A DNA stretch of 64,000 nt from an uncultured Pontibacter sp. (GTDB lineage: Bacteria > Bacteroidota > Bacteroidia > Cytophagales > Hymenobacteraceae): assembly GCF_947492645.1 (NCBI RefSeq), contig NZ_CANLMZ010000001.1, positions 62,001-126,000 on the forward strand, written 5' to 3'. The notes below the pieces were generated by a model, which did not search any database, was not told the origin of the DNA, and saw only the letters and a program-made list of their open reading frames with translations. Position numbers and translations under genes: made by a program. This document shows positions 34,088 to 42,889 of the stretch, one piece after another (positions within the stretch are counted from its first letter, which is position 1; every line of letters starts with the position of its first letter).

Positions 34088-36277
34088 CTATTGATTAAGG
34101 TACGGGTTAACGCCCATGTTCTTATAAACAAATGCCCACGTGTCTGCCCACTCCTGAATAACTAGCGATGTTGGCTTACCGGCACCGTGGCCTGCACGCA
34201 CATCTACCCTTATTAAGTAAGGATTACCCGGAGCGCCTTTGTCCTGCAGCTCAGAGATAAATTTGAATGAGTGCGCTGGTACTACACGGTCATCATGGTC
34301 GGCTGTTTTAACCATAGTAGCAGGATACCTCACACCTTCTTTAATGTTGTGCAGCGGCGAGAAAGTATGCAGGTTCTTAAACTGTGCCTCGTCGTCTGAT
34401 GAGCCGTACTCCGGCACCCATGCCCAGCCTATGGTAAACTTATGGAAGCGCAGCATGTCCATTACACCAACAGCAGGCAGGGCTACTTTAGCCAGTTCAG
34501 GGCGCTGTGTCATAAAAGCACCTACCAGCAAACCACCGTTAGAGCCACCAGCCACAGCCAGCTTTTCAGATGAAGTATACTTTTGGTCGATCAGGTACTC
34601 GGCAGCCGCGATAAAGTCGTCGAATACGTTTTGCTTGTTTGGCGTCATGCCGGCCTTGTGCCAGTCTTCGCCGTACTCGCCGCCACCGCGCAGGTTTGGC
34701 ATGGCATAAACACCTCCGTTCTCCAGCCACAGCATATTGGCAATGCTAAAGCCAGGTGTCATAGAAATATTAAAGCCACCGTAAGCGTACAGGTAAGTCG
34801 GATTCGTACCATCCAGTTTCAGACCTTTCTTGTGCACAATAAACATCGGTACTTTAGTCCCGTCCTTCGAAGTATAAAACACCTGCTTCGTCTCAAAAGC
34901 ATCAGTATCTACATTAACCTCTGTTTTGCGGAACTGCGTTACCTTGTTGTTTGGCACATCGTAGCGGTAAATGGTTGGCGGGTAAGTAAAGGAAGTAAAG
35001 GTAAAGAACGTCTCCTTATCCTTTTGGTCGCCTCCAAAGCCGCTTACCGTGCCCAGGGTGGGCAGCTCCACTGTATTAAGTTGCTTGCCGTTCTGGTCGT
35101 ATAATACCACCTGACTGGTAGCATCTTTCATGTAAGTGGCTATTATACGGCCACCTACTGTAGATACGCCCTGCATTACATTCTGCGACTCCGGCACCAC
35201 TACTTTCCAGTTTGCCTCCTGCGGTTTCTTTGGGTCTATCATCACCAGGCGGTAGCGTGGGGCGTTCTTATTCGTCATCACTAACAGCTTGTCTCCGAAG
35301 TTATCCACCACGTTGTACTCGTTTTCAAAGCTATCTACAATTGGCTTGATGGTTGATTTTGGATCAGCCAGGTCCTTGTAGTATAAAGCGTTGGCCCCAC
35401 TTGCACCTTCTGATACATTTAAGATCAGGAAGCGCTCATCATCTGTAGTCTGCCCGTAGAAGTTGCGAAGCGGCTTGGTCTTATCTTCGTAAACCAGCTG
35501 GTCCTGGCTCTGCGGCGTACCAATCTTGTGGTAGTATACTTTGTGGTACTCGTTCTTATTAGCCAGTTTATTGCCTTCAGTTGGGGCATCGTAGCGGCTG
35601 TAGTAAAAACCGTCTTTGTGCCAGCTTGGGCCCGAAAACTTTACCCACTCAATTTTGTCATCCAAAGTTTTGCCAGTAGCTGCATCCATTACCTGGTAGG
35701 TATTCCAGTCGGAGCCGCCGCTTGAGGTGCCGTATGCCACATACTTACCGTCTTTAGAGAACTGAAGTGCAGTAAGGGCCACGGTACCGTCGTTGCTCAG
35801 CTTGTTCGGGTCGAAAAATACCTTTGGCTCAGCCTCCAGCGTTTCCTGCACATACAGCACGCTTTGGTTCTGCAGGCCATCGTTCTTAAAGAAATAATAT
35901 TTGCCACCTTCTTTGAATGGAGCGCCATACTTTGGGTAGTTCCAGATCTCGGTCAGGCGGCTCTTGATCTTATCTCTGAACTCGATGTCGTCCAGGTAGT
36001 TAAACGTTACCTGGTTCTGTGCCTCTATCCACTGGTCTACCTCTTGGTTATGCGTCTCCAACCAACGGTAAGGGTCGGCTACCTGTGTGCCGAAGTAATT
36101 ATCAACGTGGTCTACTTTTTTTGTATTCGGGTAATTCAAGTTGCTCTCAGCTGTTGCAGTAGCTGCTACTGTAGTTTCTGTTGTCATGCCTGTGGCAGTT
36201 GTATCATTTTGAGTTGATTTGCAAGCCGAAACAGCTGTTAAGCCGCCGGCCAGCAAAATTGCTGTTGTCTTTCTCAT
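34088..36277 (-). CDS. Prolyl oligopeptidase family serine peptidase (S9A), lipoprotein
   Basis: A 729-aa lipoprotein peptidase that cleaves after proline in short peptides. I start it at ATG 36277, which gives MRKTTAILLAGGLTAVSAC as a lipoprotein signal; the longer frame to 36319 adds 14 hydrophilic residues. A beta-propeller region (about 60-460) precedes the alpha/beta-hydrolase domain. Catalytic triad: Ser in GGSNGGLLVGA (about 577), Asp in DHDDRVVPAHS (about 664), His in RAGHGAGKP (about 698). The propeller start YRWLE (as in VADPYRWLE) is a family mark. Single gene with its own terminator. Confidence 0.95.
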   Translation of the reverse strand: MRKTTAILLAGGLTAVSACKSTQNDTTATGMTTETTVAATATAESNLNYPNTKKVDHVDNYFGTQVADPYRWLETHNQEVDQWIEAQNQVTFNYLDDIEFRDKIKSRLTEIWNYPKYGAPFKEGGKYYFFKNDGLQNQSVLYVQETLEAEPKVFFDPNKLSNDGTVALTALQFSKDGKYVAYGTSSGGSDWNTYQVMDAATGKTLDDKIEWVKFSGPSWHKDGFYYSRYDAPTEGNKLANKNEYHKVYYHKIGTPQSQDQLVYEDKTKPLRNFYGQTTDDERFLILNVSEGASGANALYYKDLADPKSTIKPIVDSFENEYNVVDNFGDKLLVMTNKNAPRYRLVMIDPKKPQEANWKVVVPESQNVMQGVSTVGGRIIATYMKDATSQVVLYDQNGKQLNTVELPTLGTVSGFGGDQKDKETFFTFTSFTYPPTIYRYDVPNNKVTQFRKTEVNVDTDAFETKQVFYTSKDGTKVPMFIVHKKGLKLDGTNPTYLYAYGGFNISMTPGFSIANMLWLENGGVYAMPNLRGGGEYGEDWHKAGMTPNKQNVFDDFIAAAEYLIDQKYTSSEKLAVAGGSNGGLLVGAFMTQRPELAKVALPAVGVMDMLRFHKFTIGWAWVPEYGSSDDEAQFKNLHTFSPLHNIKEGVRYPATMVKTADHDDRVVPAHSFKFISELQDKGAPGNPYLIRVDVRAGHGAGKPTSLVIQEWADTWAFVYKNMGVNPYLNQ

Positions 36278-36465
36278 AATCACTTTGCCTGTAGTTTTGT
36301 TTAGCGTTGAGTGTAGCAAAGAACTAATATACGCATTTTATGTATAAAGCCGTAGCATGCCATGATCCAGGTACGTGTTTCGGGCTCCGTTTATACTTTA
36401 TAATCAAGTGTTTTAAACGAAAAAAATCTTAGAAGGCAGCGCATACAACAGATACTTATAGTCAT

Positions 36466-36473
36466 TACTTTTG
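36466..36473 (+). promoter_or_regulatory. Candidate -7 box of the 2OG-Fe(II) oxygenase gene
   Basis: TACTTTTG is an exact TAnnTTTG, 45 nt before the ATG at 36518, so the leader would be about 38 nt. No TTTG is present at the -33 spacing. Confidence 0.4.
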
Positions 36474-36517
36474 CGGGCCTTTATTTAAAGCGGAGGCTTC
36501 TGTAATTAACATAAACG

Positions 36518-37168
36518 ATGGTAGAAGAAGAAGAGAAGTTGCTGCAAAAATTTGAGCAGATAGCCGATAGGTTATCCGATAAAGGCTATGCAATTGTAGA
36601 TAATTTTCTGGAGGCTGATGAGGTGCGCAACCTGCTGGATGTACTGCAGCACCACCAGGAACAAGGTACGTTTAAGAAAGCTGGCATAGGCCCTGCAGAA
36701 AATGTTACCGTAAACAAGCAAGTACGCGGAGATTTTATTCGCTGGATAGAGCCCTCAGAGGCATTGCCTCCCACCCGGATTTTCCTGGACCGCATGCACG
36801 AGGTAATGCGTTACATTAACCGTACTTGCTTCCTGGGCCTGAAAGACTTTGAATTTCACTTTACGGTATACCCTCCCGGCACCGTTTACCAGCGCCACCT
36901 CGACCAGTTCAGGACAGACGACCACCGCCGCCTCTCGTTTATCTGCTACCTGAATGATGACTGGAAACCAGAGAATGGTGGCAACCTGCGTTTATACTTG
37001 CCAAACGACGATGGTTCTGAAGAAGAGGTCGATATTCTGCCAATTGCCGGCCGCCTTGCCTGCTTCAGAGCCGATATGATTCCGCATGAGGTATTGGCTG
37101 CGAACCGCCACCGCTACAGCCTTACCGGCTGGATGCTGGACCAGCTGAACGAGCTGACCTTCTTGTAG
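36518..37168 (+). CDS. 2-oxoglutarate/Fe(II)-dependent oxygenase, prolyl-4-hydroxylase type
   Basis: A 216-aa cytosolic dioxygenase that would hydroxylate a protein or small substrate using Fe(II), O2 and 2-oxoglutarate. The facial triad is His127 and Asp129 in YQRHLDQF and His190 in MIPHEVL; Arg199 in RHRYSLTGW binds the 2-oxoglutarate carboxylate. The core FHFTVYPPGTVYQRHLD and FICYLNDDWKPENGGNLRLY is close to SM-20/PHD-like bacterial enzymes. Substrate unknown. Its stop codon lies inside a short hairpin (37165-37192) shared with the convergent gene. Confidence 0.9.
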   Translation: MVEEEEKLLQKFEQIADRLSDKGYAIVDNFLEADEVRNLLDVLQHHQEQGTFKKAGIGPAENVTVNKQVRGDFIRWIEPSEALPPTRIFLDRMHEVMRYINRTCFLGLKDFEFHFTVYPPGTVYQRHLDQFRTDDHRRLSFICYLNDDWKPENGGNLRLYLPNDDGSEEEVDILPIAGRLACFRADMIPHEVLAANRHRYSLTGWMLDQLNELTFL

Positions 37169-37192
37169 AGGCGCCAAAATTTGCACCTCTAC
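37165..37192. terminator. Possible terminator hairpin overlapping a stop codon
   Basis: GTAGAGG / CCTCTAC, a 7-bp stem extended by GC pairs after a mismatch, between convergent genes. The left arm includes the oxygenase TAG. There is no T-run, so termination is uncertain. Confidence 0.35.
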
Positions 37193-37213
37193 AACTTATC
37201 ATCAGCTGCACCC

Positions 37214-38533
37214 TTAAATCGTATTTTTAATGGGCGTTGCTGCCTTTGAGTTCCTGATCAGCACTACGTACTGGCAAGCTTTTATAATAGTAGGTTTATC
37301 ATCTTGCACTTGTATGTTCTGGCCGGGCAACAGCACTTTAGTTAATGCCAGCCTGGACGAAGTACGGTAAGGCGAATTTCTACCATCTACTTTAAAGATT
37401 GAAACTGAATTCTTTTTCGTGAGTGCCTTCAGGTCTTTAATGCCATCTATAAAAACCATCGGCCCATCGCTGTTTACCCAGCTTGTAGTTACATAAGCCT
37501 TCCCGTCGCGCATAGCCTCTGGCATTACAATGGTCGGCATCATGTTCTCGCTGTCTAACGACATAATATTTAACGATACCACCTTGCCTTTAAAAGTGTT
37601 CATCTCATGCTGCAGCAGCGCCGCAAATGGCGTTCTGCCACCGCCTACCTGGTTTTGCATAGCGTGTGTGTATCCCCACATGCCGTAAAACTGATCATTT
37701 TGCCACCCATGCACCTCGCTAAGTTTATTCAGGTTTAAGTACATCACACTATCCCTGTTCGTGCTGCTTTGAACATACTGTACATTTTGCAGCACGTGCT
37801 TCAGCGCCTGTTGCTCAGCCAGCGGCAAGGCACCGGCAACCGTTTTAATTTGGGGCTGATGAGAAACCAGGTATGTGCGTAGTGTTTCTGCTTTTACAGT
37901 ATCGTTGTTTACCAGCAGCTGCAGCGTATCAAGTGTGTTATCCGAGCCGGAGCTATACGTTGCCAGCAGTTCTTTCAGGTGGCGCTGCGTTACCTGCATA
38001 TCCTGTATCTTATCTACACCTACAATTTGTATTTGCCTCGTGGCTGGTAATGTTTTGTTTAGGGCATAAATTTTCTTCAGTTTATCATAAAACTCTTTGT
38101 TCCCCCATTGCGCGTTATACTTCACCCAAGTATCAAAAACATAGCTCAGCAGCTTTTCATTTCCTGTTTGCAGGTACTTGTTCAGGAAGTAAGCCTGGCT
38201 ATAGTCTACCTCTGCCAGGTAATGGGTTAATCCGGCTTTCTTGTTCAGGTGTTGCAGCAGTTTAAAATCCAGTTCCTGTGGCATGGCATACCCGTGCACC
38301 TCTCCTAAAAAGTATACCTTGTTCTGATGAAAATGCTCGTCAAAAATCTTGAAGTCATCCTCTGCGCTAAGGCTGATTTCCTGCATGTTTTGCTTTAAGT
38401 ACTGTTGGTGTACGGCACTCTCGCCGCCTACTGCATATAAGGCAAAAGCAAAGTATGCGATGGCGCCAAGTATAAGTAGTGCAAAAGGGGCAAGTACAAC
38501 AAAAAGGGCGATGCGTTTTAAGGTTTTTCTCAT
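37214..38533 (-). CDS. Membrane-anchored Tiki/erythromycin-esterase-like protein
   Basis: A 439-aa protein. The start at ATG 38533 (MRKTLKRIALFVVLAPFALL) gives a clear N-terminal membrane anchor; the frame to 38581 merely adds 16 residues. The domain begins KVYFLGEVHGYAMPQELDF and continues with LAEVDYSQAYFLNKYLQTGN and QIQIVGVDKIQD, the pattern of the Tiki/EreA-ChaN clan with the conserved GE-H and E-D residues. Members include erythromycin esterases, haem-binding ChaN and Wnt-cleaving Tiki; which activity applies here is unknown. It lies outside the inner membrane by topology. Confidence 0.68.
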   Translation of the reverse strand: MRKTLKRIALFVVLAPFALLILGAIAYFAFALYAVGGESAVHQQYLKQNMQEISLSAEDDFKIFDEHFHQNKVYFLGEVHGYAMPQELDFKLLQHLNKKAGLTHYLAEVDYSQAYFLNKYLQTGNEKLLSYVFDTWVKYNAQWGNKEFYDKLKKIYALNKTLPATRQIQIVGVDKIQDMQVTQRHLKELLATYSSGSDNTLDTLQLLVNNDTVKAETLRTYLVSHQPQIKTVAGALPLAEQQALKHVLQNVQYVQSSTNRDSVMYLNLNKLSEVHGWQNDQFYGMWGYTHAMQNQVGGGRTPFAALLQHEMNTFKGKVVSLNIMSLDSENMMPTIVMPEAMRDGKAYVTTSWVNSDGPMVFIDGIKDLKALTKKNSVSIFKVDGRNSPYRTSSRLALTKVLLPGQNIQVQDDKPTIIKACQYVVLIRNSKAATPIKNTI

Positions 38534-38661
38534 GGTTCTGTGTTTTAAGTTCTGCACCAAAAGTATGATGCAGTAAAACACGCCGCTTGCAAAAGGGCTT
38601 AAATGCAGCTTTTAGGGCTGTTTAGCAAACTTTGGGACGAATGACAACCTTTCTGGGGTGT

Positions 38662-39516
38662 TTAGTTTGCCAGGAACTGCTCTTTTACCAAAGGTGCATA
38701 AGCCCGTGACACCGGAACCGGCTCAGGCACTTTATCCAGGTATAATTTGTAGCCTTGCGCGTTGCCTGTAACAGCACTTACTTTATCAAGATTAACGAGA
38801 AAAGACCGGTGACAGCGGGCAAACATGGGCAGGCTTAACTGGTCCTGCATACGGCTAAGGCTGCTGCGCAAAAGGGTTTTAGTTAGTTTGCCGTTTTCCA
38901 TGTGGAACACGGTGCAGTAGTTATCGCTGGAGGCAATATAAAGCAGGTTGTTGGCAGGTAGTATAAGTTTGTCTTTCCCGTTTTCAGCCAGCAACTCTAC
39001 CTTAGTTTCTTCTTGTGTGGCAACAGGTATTGTTTGTTTTGCAGGAGTAGCCGGCGTACTGTATTTGTTGGAGAGGTAAGCATAGTTAAGCAGTATAAGT
39101 ATAGTTGCCGGAAAGGCACCTACCATAAAGCAGACAACTACCATGTACATAATCTGCGTTAGCGAAAAAGGCATTTGCCCGGCAAAGTAACCATACACGA
39201 CACAGAAAAAACCAGCCATTACAAAACCAGCCATGTTCCGGAGTATCTCTTTCCAGACTGTCCAGTTACGTTCTGCAAAAAAAGTCTTGAGTATACTTCG
39301 AGAAAGATGGAAATCCAGTAGACTTACAACTACGGCCACCAGTCCGTAGCCGGCAAGTATAAGCGTTTTGTAAGGGTGGTGCCAGTTATAACTCCCGAAA
39401 GGCTGAAACACAACAAGTATAAATGCGATCAGCACACCAGAAAGTATGGCCTGCAAAAGTGCCCTTGAATTGCGTGGGTCGCGTGCCGGGTAAGGTTGCC
39501 GAAGAAATGAAATCAT
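38662..39516 (-). CDS. LytTR transcriptional regulator with membrane N terminus
   Basis: A 284-aa protein with four membrane helices in the N-terminal half (about residues 23-45, 52-72, 88-109, 118-145) and a LytTR DNA-binding domain at about 185-280 (LYIASSDNYCTVFH, MFARCHRSFLVNLDKVSAV, VPVSRAYAPLV). There is no receiver domain, so it should sense a membrane or envelope signal directly instead of through phosphorylation. Such one-component LytTR proteins are common in Bacteroidota. The target is unknown; the flanking genes are a Tiki-like protein and a sugar nucleotidyltransferase. Confidence 0.9.
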   Translation of the reverse strand: MISFLRQPYPARDPRNSRALLQAILSGVLIAFILVVFQPFGSYNWHHPYKTLILAGYGLVAVVVSLLDFHLSRSILKTFFAERNWTVWKEILRNMAGFVMAGFFCVVYGYFAGQMPFSLTQIMYMVVVCFMVGAFPATILILLNYAYLSNKYSTPATPAKQTIPVATQEETKVELLAENGKDKLILPANNLLYIASSDNYCTVFHMENGKLTKTLLRSSLSRMQDQLSLPMFARCHRSFLVNLDKVSAVTGNAQGYKLYLDKVPEPVPVSRAYAPLVKEQFLAN

Positions 39517-39559
39517 ACGGTAGCGCAGAATAACTTCATACCTATACTTGCCTTAGCCG

Positions 39560-40561
39560 CTACTGCGAAAAATTGATTTCGGTGCTGTCGCCGATATTCA
39601 GGCTGTGGCTGAAACCCCGGAAAGAGGCATCGCTGCCAATAATAGAGTTCTGCATAACGGCATAGCGCAACTCTGAGTAAGACCCAATAATGGAGTTGCT
39701 AAGTATGGAGTTCGTGATAGTGGTGTTATCGCCGATAGCCACATTAGGCCCGATGATGGAGTTTGTAATGTTACAGTCCTCGCCTATACTTACGGGTGGT
39801 ATAATAATGCAGCCGGGGCAGCGCTCGCTGTAATCGTTTGTCCGGAAGCGAGGGCGGTTAAGCAAAGTGGCGTTGGCAGCCAGCAGGGTATCTTTTTTAC
39901 CGCAGTCAAACCAATGGTCTACTCCCCAGGTTACCATTTTCTCGCCATGCTTGATCATGTGCATCAGCGCATCGGTTAAATGGTACTCGCCTTGGGTGCG
40001 TATATCCTCTTTAATAATGTGCGCTAACGAGGATATGAGTTTGGACGGATTTACTATTTTATAAAGGCCTACCAGCGCAAAGTTTGACTTCGGAACCTTC
40101 GGCTTTTCAACCACCTTCACTATAAACTCATCGTTGCCAACCTCAGTTACGCCGAACAACGATGGCTTTGCTACCTTTTTAACACCAAGCACCGAGGTGG
40201 GCGCATCTATAATAGGTTTCAGGTCTACATCTACAATGGCATCGCCCAGCATTATAAGCAGGTTGCTTTCATGCTCGTAGGTGTGGCGGGCAACCCACAG
40301 CGCGTGGCCAAGCCCTTCGCGTGGCTCCTGCACCACAAATTCTGCGTTTATCTGCGGGTACTTTCTTCGCACATACTGCTCTACCTTCTCGCCCAGGTAG
40401 CCAATAATAAAAACGAAGTCTGTGATACCGGCATCCAGAATTTTTTCGATGATGTGCCCAAGTATAGTATTATCCGCCACAGGCACCAACGATTTAGGCT
40501 GCGTGTGCGTGTGCGGCCTAAGCTTTGATCCAACTCCTGCTACGGGTATAACTGCTTTCAT
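39560..40561 (-). CDS. Sugar-1-phosphate nucleotidyltransferase with left-handed beta-helix
   Basis: A 333-aa enzyme that makes an NDP-sugar from NTP and sugar-1-phosphate. The NTP-binding signature IPVAGVGSKLRPHTHTQPKS and the catalytic-type segment LLIMLGDAIVDVD are in the N-terminal domain; the C-terminal part has hexapeptide repeats forming a left-handed beta-helix (IGEDCNITNSIIGPNVAIGD, ITNSILSNSIIGS). It is close to RfbA/GlmU-like glucose-1-phosphate thymidylyl- or uridylyltransferases; the sugar is not determined by sequence. It stands alone in a 43-bp neighbourhood of the LytTR gene. Confidence 0.88.
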   Translation of the reverse strand: MKAVIPVAGVGSKLRPHTHTQPKSLVPVADNTILGHIIEKILDAGITDFVFIIGYLGEKVEQYVRRKYPQINAEFVVQEPREGLGHALWVARHTYEHESNLLIMLGDAIVDVDLKPIIDAPTSVLGVKKVAKPSLFGVTEVGNDEFIVKVVEKPKVPKSNFALVGLYKIVNPSKLISSLAHIIKEDIRTQGEYHLTDALMHMIKHGEKMVTWGVDHWFDCGKKDTLLAANATLLNRPRFRTNDYSERCPGCIIIPPVSIGEDCNITNSIIGPNVAIGDNTTITNSILSNSIIGSYSELRYAVMQNSIIGSDASFRGFSHSLNIGDSTEINFSQ

Positions 40562-40810
40562 AGACTATACTTTTCATGCAATATATCTATTTTATGCTGT
40601 ATTTTAAACTTTATCCTGCTTTAATACCGCATTAAATTACCCTAACCTATATCATTACAGCACCTGAAAAGCAATCATAACATAGTAATCTGTTAATTTT
40701 ATCATATTTATTGCCTTTCACCAACGCAGGTTTATTAAATTCGTACTGATATAGCTTTCTACTGCTATTATCAACGTATAGTAATAACATATATACATAC
40801 CATTCAAACA

Positions 40811-41389
40811 ATGAAAAAATTATTCTTCTATCTTATCGGATTTGTCATCTTAGCTTCTCAATCATCGTGTGGCTACAATACTATGGTGCAGAAAGACGAA
40901 ACCGTAGAGGCTGCATGGGCTAATGTGCAAAACTCCTATCAGCGCCGCGCCGACCTTGTGCCTAACCTGGTAAATACAGTAAAAGGTGCTGCAAACTTTG
41001 AGCGGGAAACGTTAACAGCTGTGATTGAGGCCCGCGCCAAAGCCACCAGCGTAAACATAAGCCCCGACAACCTGACACCGGAAAACCTACAGCGCTTTCA
41101 GCAGGCACAGGGCGAGCTGAGTGGAGCCTTAAGCCGTTTGCTTGTATCCGTGGAGAAGTACCCGGAGCTTAAAGCAAACCAGAACTTTTTAGAGCTGCAG
41201 GCACAGTTAGAGGGCACGGAAAACCGCATATCCGTAGAAAGGCGTAAGTTTAATGAGGCCGTTCAGGATTATAACACCACGGTACGGTCTTTCCCTAACA
41301 ACCTGATGGCTGGCATATTCGGTTTTGAGCGCAAAGGCCACTTCGAGGCTGAAGCAGGTGCACAACAGGCTCCAACGGTAGAATTTTAA
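40811..41389 (+). CDS. LemA family protein, probable lipoprotein
   Basis: A 192-aa LemA protein. The N-terminal signal ends QSSC (Cys20), so it is probably a lipoprotein, unlike membrane-anchored LemA forms. The family core follows: VEAAWANVQNSYQRRADLVP, NLVNTVKGAANFERETL and YPELKANQNFLELQAQLEGTE, helical throughout. Function unknown, but LemA is regularly found with TPM-domain proteins, as here (two TPM genes follow at 57 and 6 bp), suggesting a membrane-associated complex. These three genes form an operon ending at 42693-42732. Confidence 0.93.
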   Translation: MKKLFFYLIGFVILASQSSCGYNTMVQKDETVEAAWANVQNSYQRRADLVPNLVNTVKGAANFERETLTAVIEARAKATSVNISPDNLTPENLQRFQQAQGELSGALSRLLVSVEKYPELKANQNFLELQAQLEGTENRISVERRKFNEAVQDYNTTVRSFPNNLMAGIFGFERKGHFEAEAGAQQAPTVEF

Positions 41390-41446
41390 GTTCGCTACTT
41401 GTTGGCCGCTTTCAAGTAAAGGCGATCAACTCTCAACAATCAAACT

Positions 41447-41884
41447 ATGCCAAGAGACATCATAACTCCTGCAGATGAGGAGAAGATATTAGCAGCCATA
41501 CGCGAAGCAGAGCAGAACACCTCTGGCGAGATACGCGTGCACGTGGAAAGTAACTGCAACCAGGATGTGCTGGATCGGGCAACCGAGGTTTTCGCGGAAC
41601 TGCACATGCACCAGACCAAGCTTCGCAACGGCGTGCTCTTTTATGTTGCCCTCGATGACCACCAGTTTGCTGTGCTCGGAGATGCAGGTATAAACGCAAC
41701 CGTTCCCGACCATTTCTGGGAAGACATCACAGCACACGTAATCAAACATTTTAAACAGAAGCACTACGCCGAAGGATTGGCAGAAGGTATACTGATGGCT
41801 GGGCAACAGCTAAAAGCACACTTCCCATACGACCGGAAAGGCGATGTAAACGAACTGAGCGATGATATCTCGTTCGGAGACTGA
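41447..41884 (+). CDS. TPM-domain protein (soluble)
   Basis: A 145-aa protein that is almost wholly a TPM (TLP18.3/Psb32/MOLO-1) domain: ITPADEEKILAAIREAEQNT, SGEIRVHVESN, GDAGINATVPDHFWEDITAH. It has no signal peptide or membrane helix, unlike its neighbour. TPM domains bind Ca2+ or act as phosphatase-like modules in plants; in bacteria the role is unknown. It sits between LemA and the second TPM gene (6 bp gap), a conserved trio. Confidence 0.9.
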   Translation: MPRDIITPADEEKILAAIREAEQNTSGEIRVHVESNCNQDVLDRATEVFAELHMHQTKLRNGVLFYVALDDHQFAVLGDAGINATVPDHFWEDITAHVIKHFKQKHYAEGLAEGILMAGQQLKAHFPYDRKGDVNELSDDISFGD

Positions 41885-41890
41885 TAAACC

Positions 41891-42661
41891 ATGAAGAAAC
41901 TCTTTTTACTGCTGTATCTCTGCGTTTTCAGCGTACTGGCATTTGCCCAGAGCAGCGAATTCCCGCCTAAACCAAACCGCCTCGTTAACGACTATGCAGA
42001 TATGCTGTCGGCGGAGGAGGAACAGGCGCTGGAGCAAAAACTCAGAAATTACAGCGACACTACCTCCACGCAAATAGCCGTAGTGCTCATGACCTCTATC
42101 GGAGGTTACGACCCAAACCAGTATGCTGCCGAACTCGGAGAGCGCTGGGGCGTTGGCAAGGGCAACTACGACAATGGCCTGGTTATACTTGTGGCAAAAG
42201 AAGAGCGTACCGTAACCATACAAACAGGGTATGGCCTGGAAGAGTATGTTCCAGACGCGCTGGCTAAAAGAATAACCGAAAGAACGCTGAAACCGGCTTT
42301 CTCAAGGGGGCAGTTTTACGAGGGGATAGACCGAGCCACCAGTTTAATTATCGACTTAGCCAGCGGCGCCTACCAGGCAGACCCGACTCTGGAAGGCGAA
42401 GGTGAAGGAGAAGGTGGCCCATCTTTAATCTTTATCATCATCATCGTTGTGCTGGTACTTATCATCATATCCAAGATGGGTGGCGGCGGAGGCCGGGGCA
42501 ATAGGCGCTATGCCAGAACATTTGGCGGCCCTGTGTTTATCCCTGGCGGCTTTGGCTCGTTCCAGTCAGGAGGTGGTGTTTTCGGAGGCGGCGGAGGCGG
42601 AGGCTTTGGCGGCTTCGGAGGAGGTTCGTTTGGCGGCGGCGGCGCAAGCAGTAGTTGGTAA
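41891..42661 (+). CDS. TPM-domain membrane protein (YgcG-like) with Gly-rich tail
   Basis: A 256-aa protein with signal peptide (ending AFAQ), a periplasmic TPM domain (about 28-150: RLVNDYADMLSAEEEQALEQ, TTSTQIAVVLMTSIGG, GLVILVAKEERTVTIQTGYGLE), one membrane helix (about 175-195, SLIFIIIIVVLVLIIISKMG) and a Gly/Phe-rich C terminus ending GGGASSSW. This is the YgcG layout. The tail is low-complexity glycine with a terminal Ser/Trp, and is cytoplasmic by topology. Last gene of the LemA-TPM-TPM operon. Confidence 0.92.
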   Translation: MKKLFLLLYLCVFSVLAFAQSSEFPPKPNRLVNDYADMLSAEEEQALEQKLRNYSDTTSTQIAVVLMTSIGGYDPNQYAAELGERWGVGKGNYDNGLVILVAKEERTVTIQTGYGLEEYVPDALAKRITERTLKPAFSRGQFYEGIDRATSLIIDLASGAYQADPTLEGEGEGEGGPSLIFIIIIVVLVLIIISKMGGGGGRGNRRYARTFGGPVFIPGGFGSFQSGGGVFGGGGGGGFGGFGGGSFGGGGASSSW

Positions 42662-42692
42662 CACCTCTCTAAAGTATATGCATTTAAGTGTT

Positions 42693-42732
42693 AAAAGGGC
42701 TGCAAGTATGTTTTTATACTTGCAGCCCTTTT
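42693..42732 (+). terminator. Terminator of the LemA-TPM operon
   Basis: AAAAGGGCTGCAAGTAT / ATACTTGCAGCCCTTTT, a perfect 17-bp stem with a 6-nt loop, followed by ATATTT. The heptamer AAGTATA/TATACTT is built into the stem. Confidence 0.87.
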
Positions 42733-42889
42733 ATATTTCCGGCCTACTAAAGACGCAGCAATTTTATACTTTAAGCCATACAAACTCTGTTAGTCTTTAC
42801 TTGATCTATGGTTTTGTAATCATTTTAAGTTAATCGGCGTTATACTGTTTTATCATTTCAGAAGAAGCAAAAGCAGGCAGAAAAGGTTA

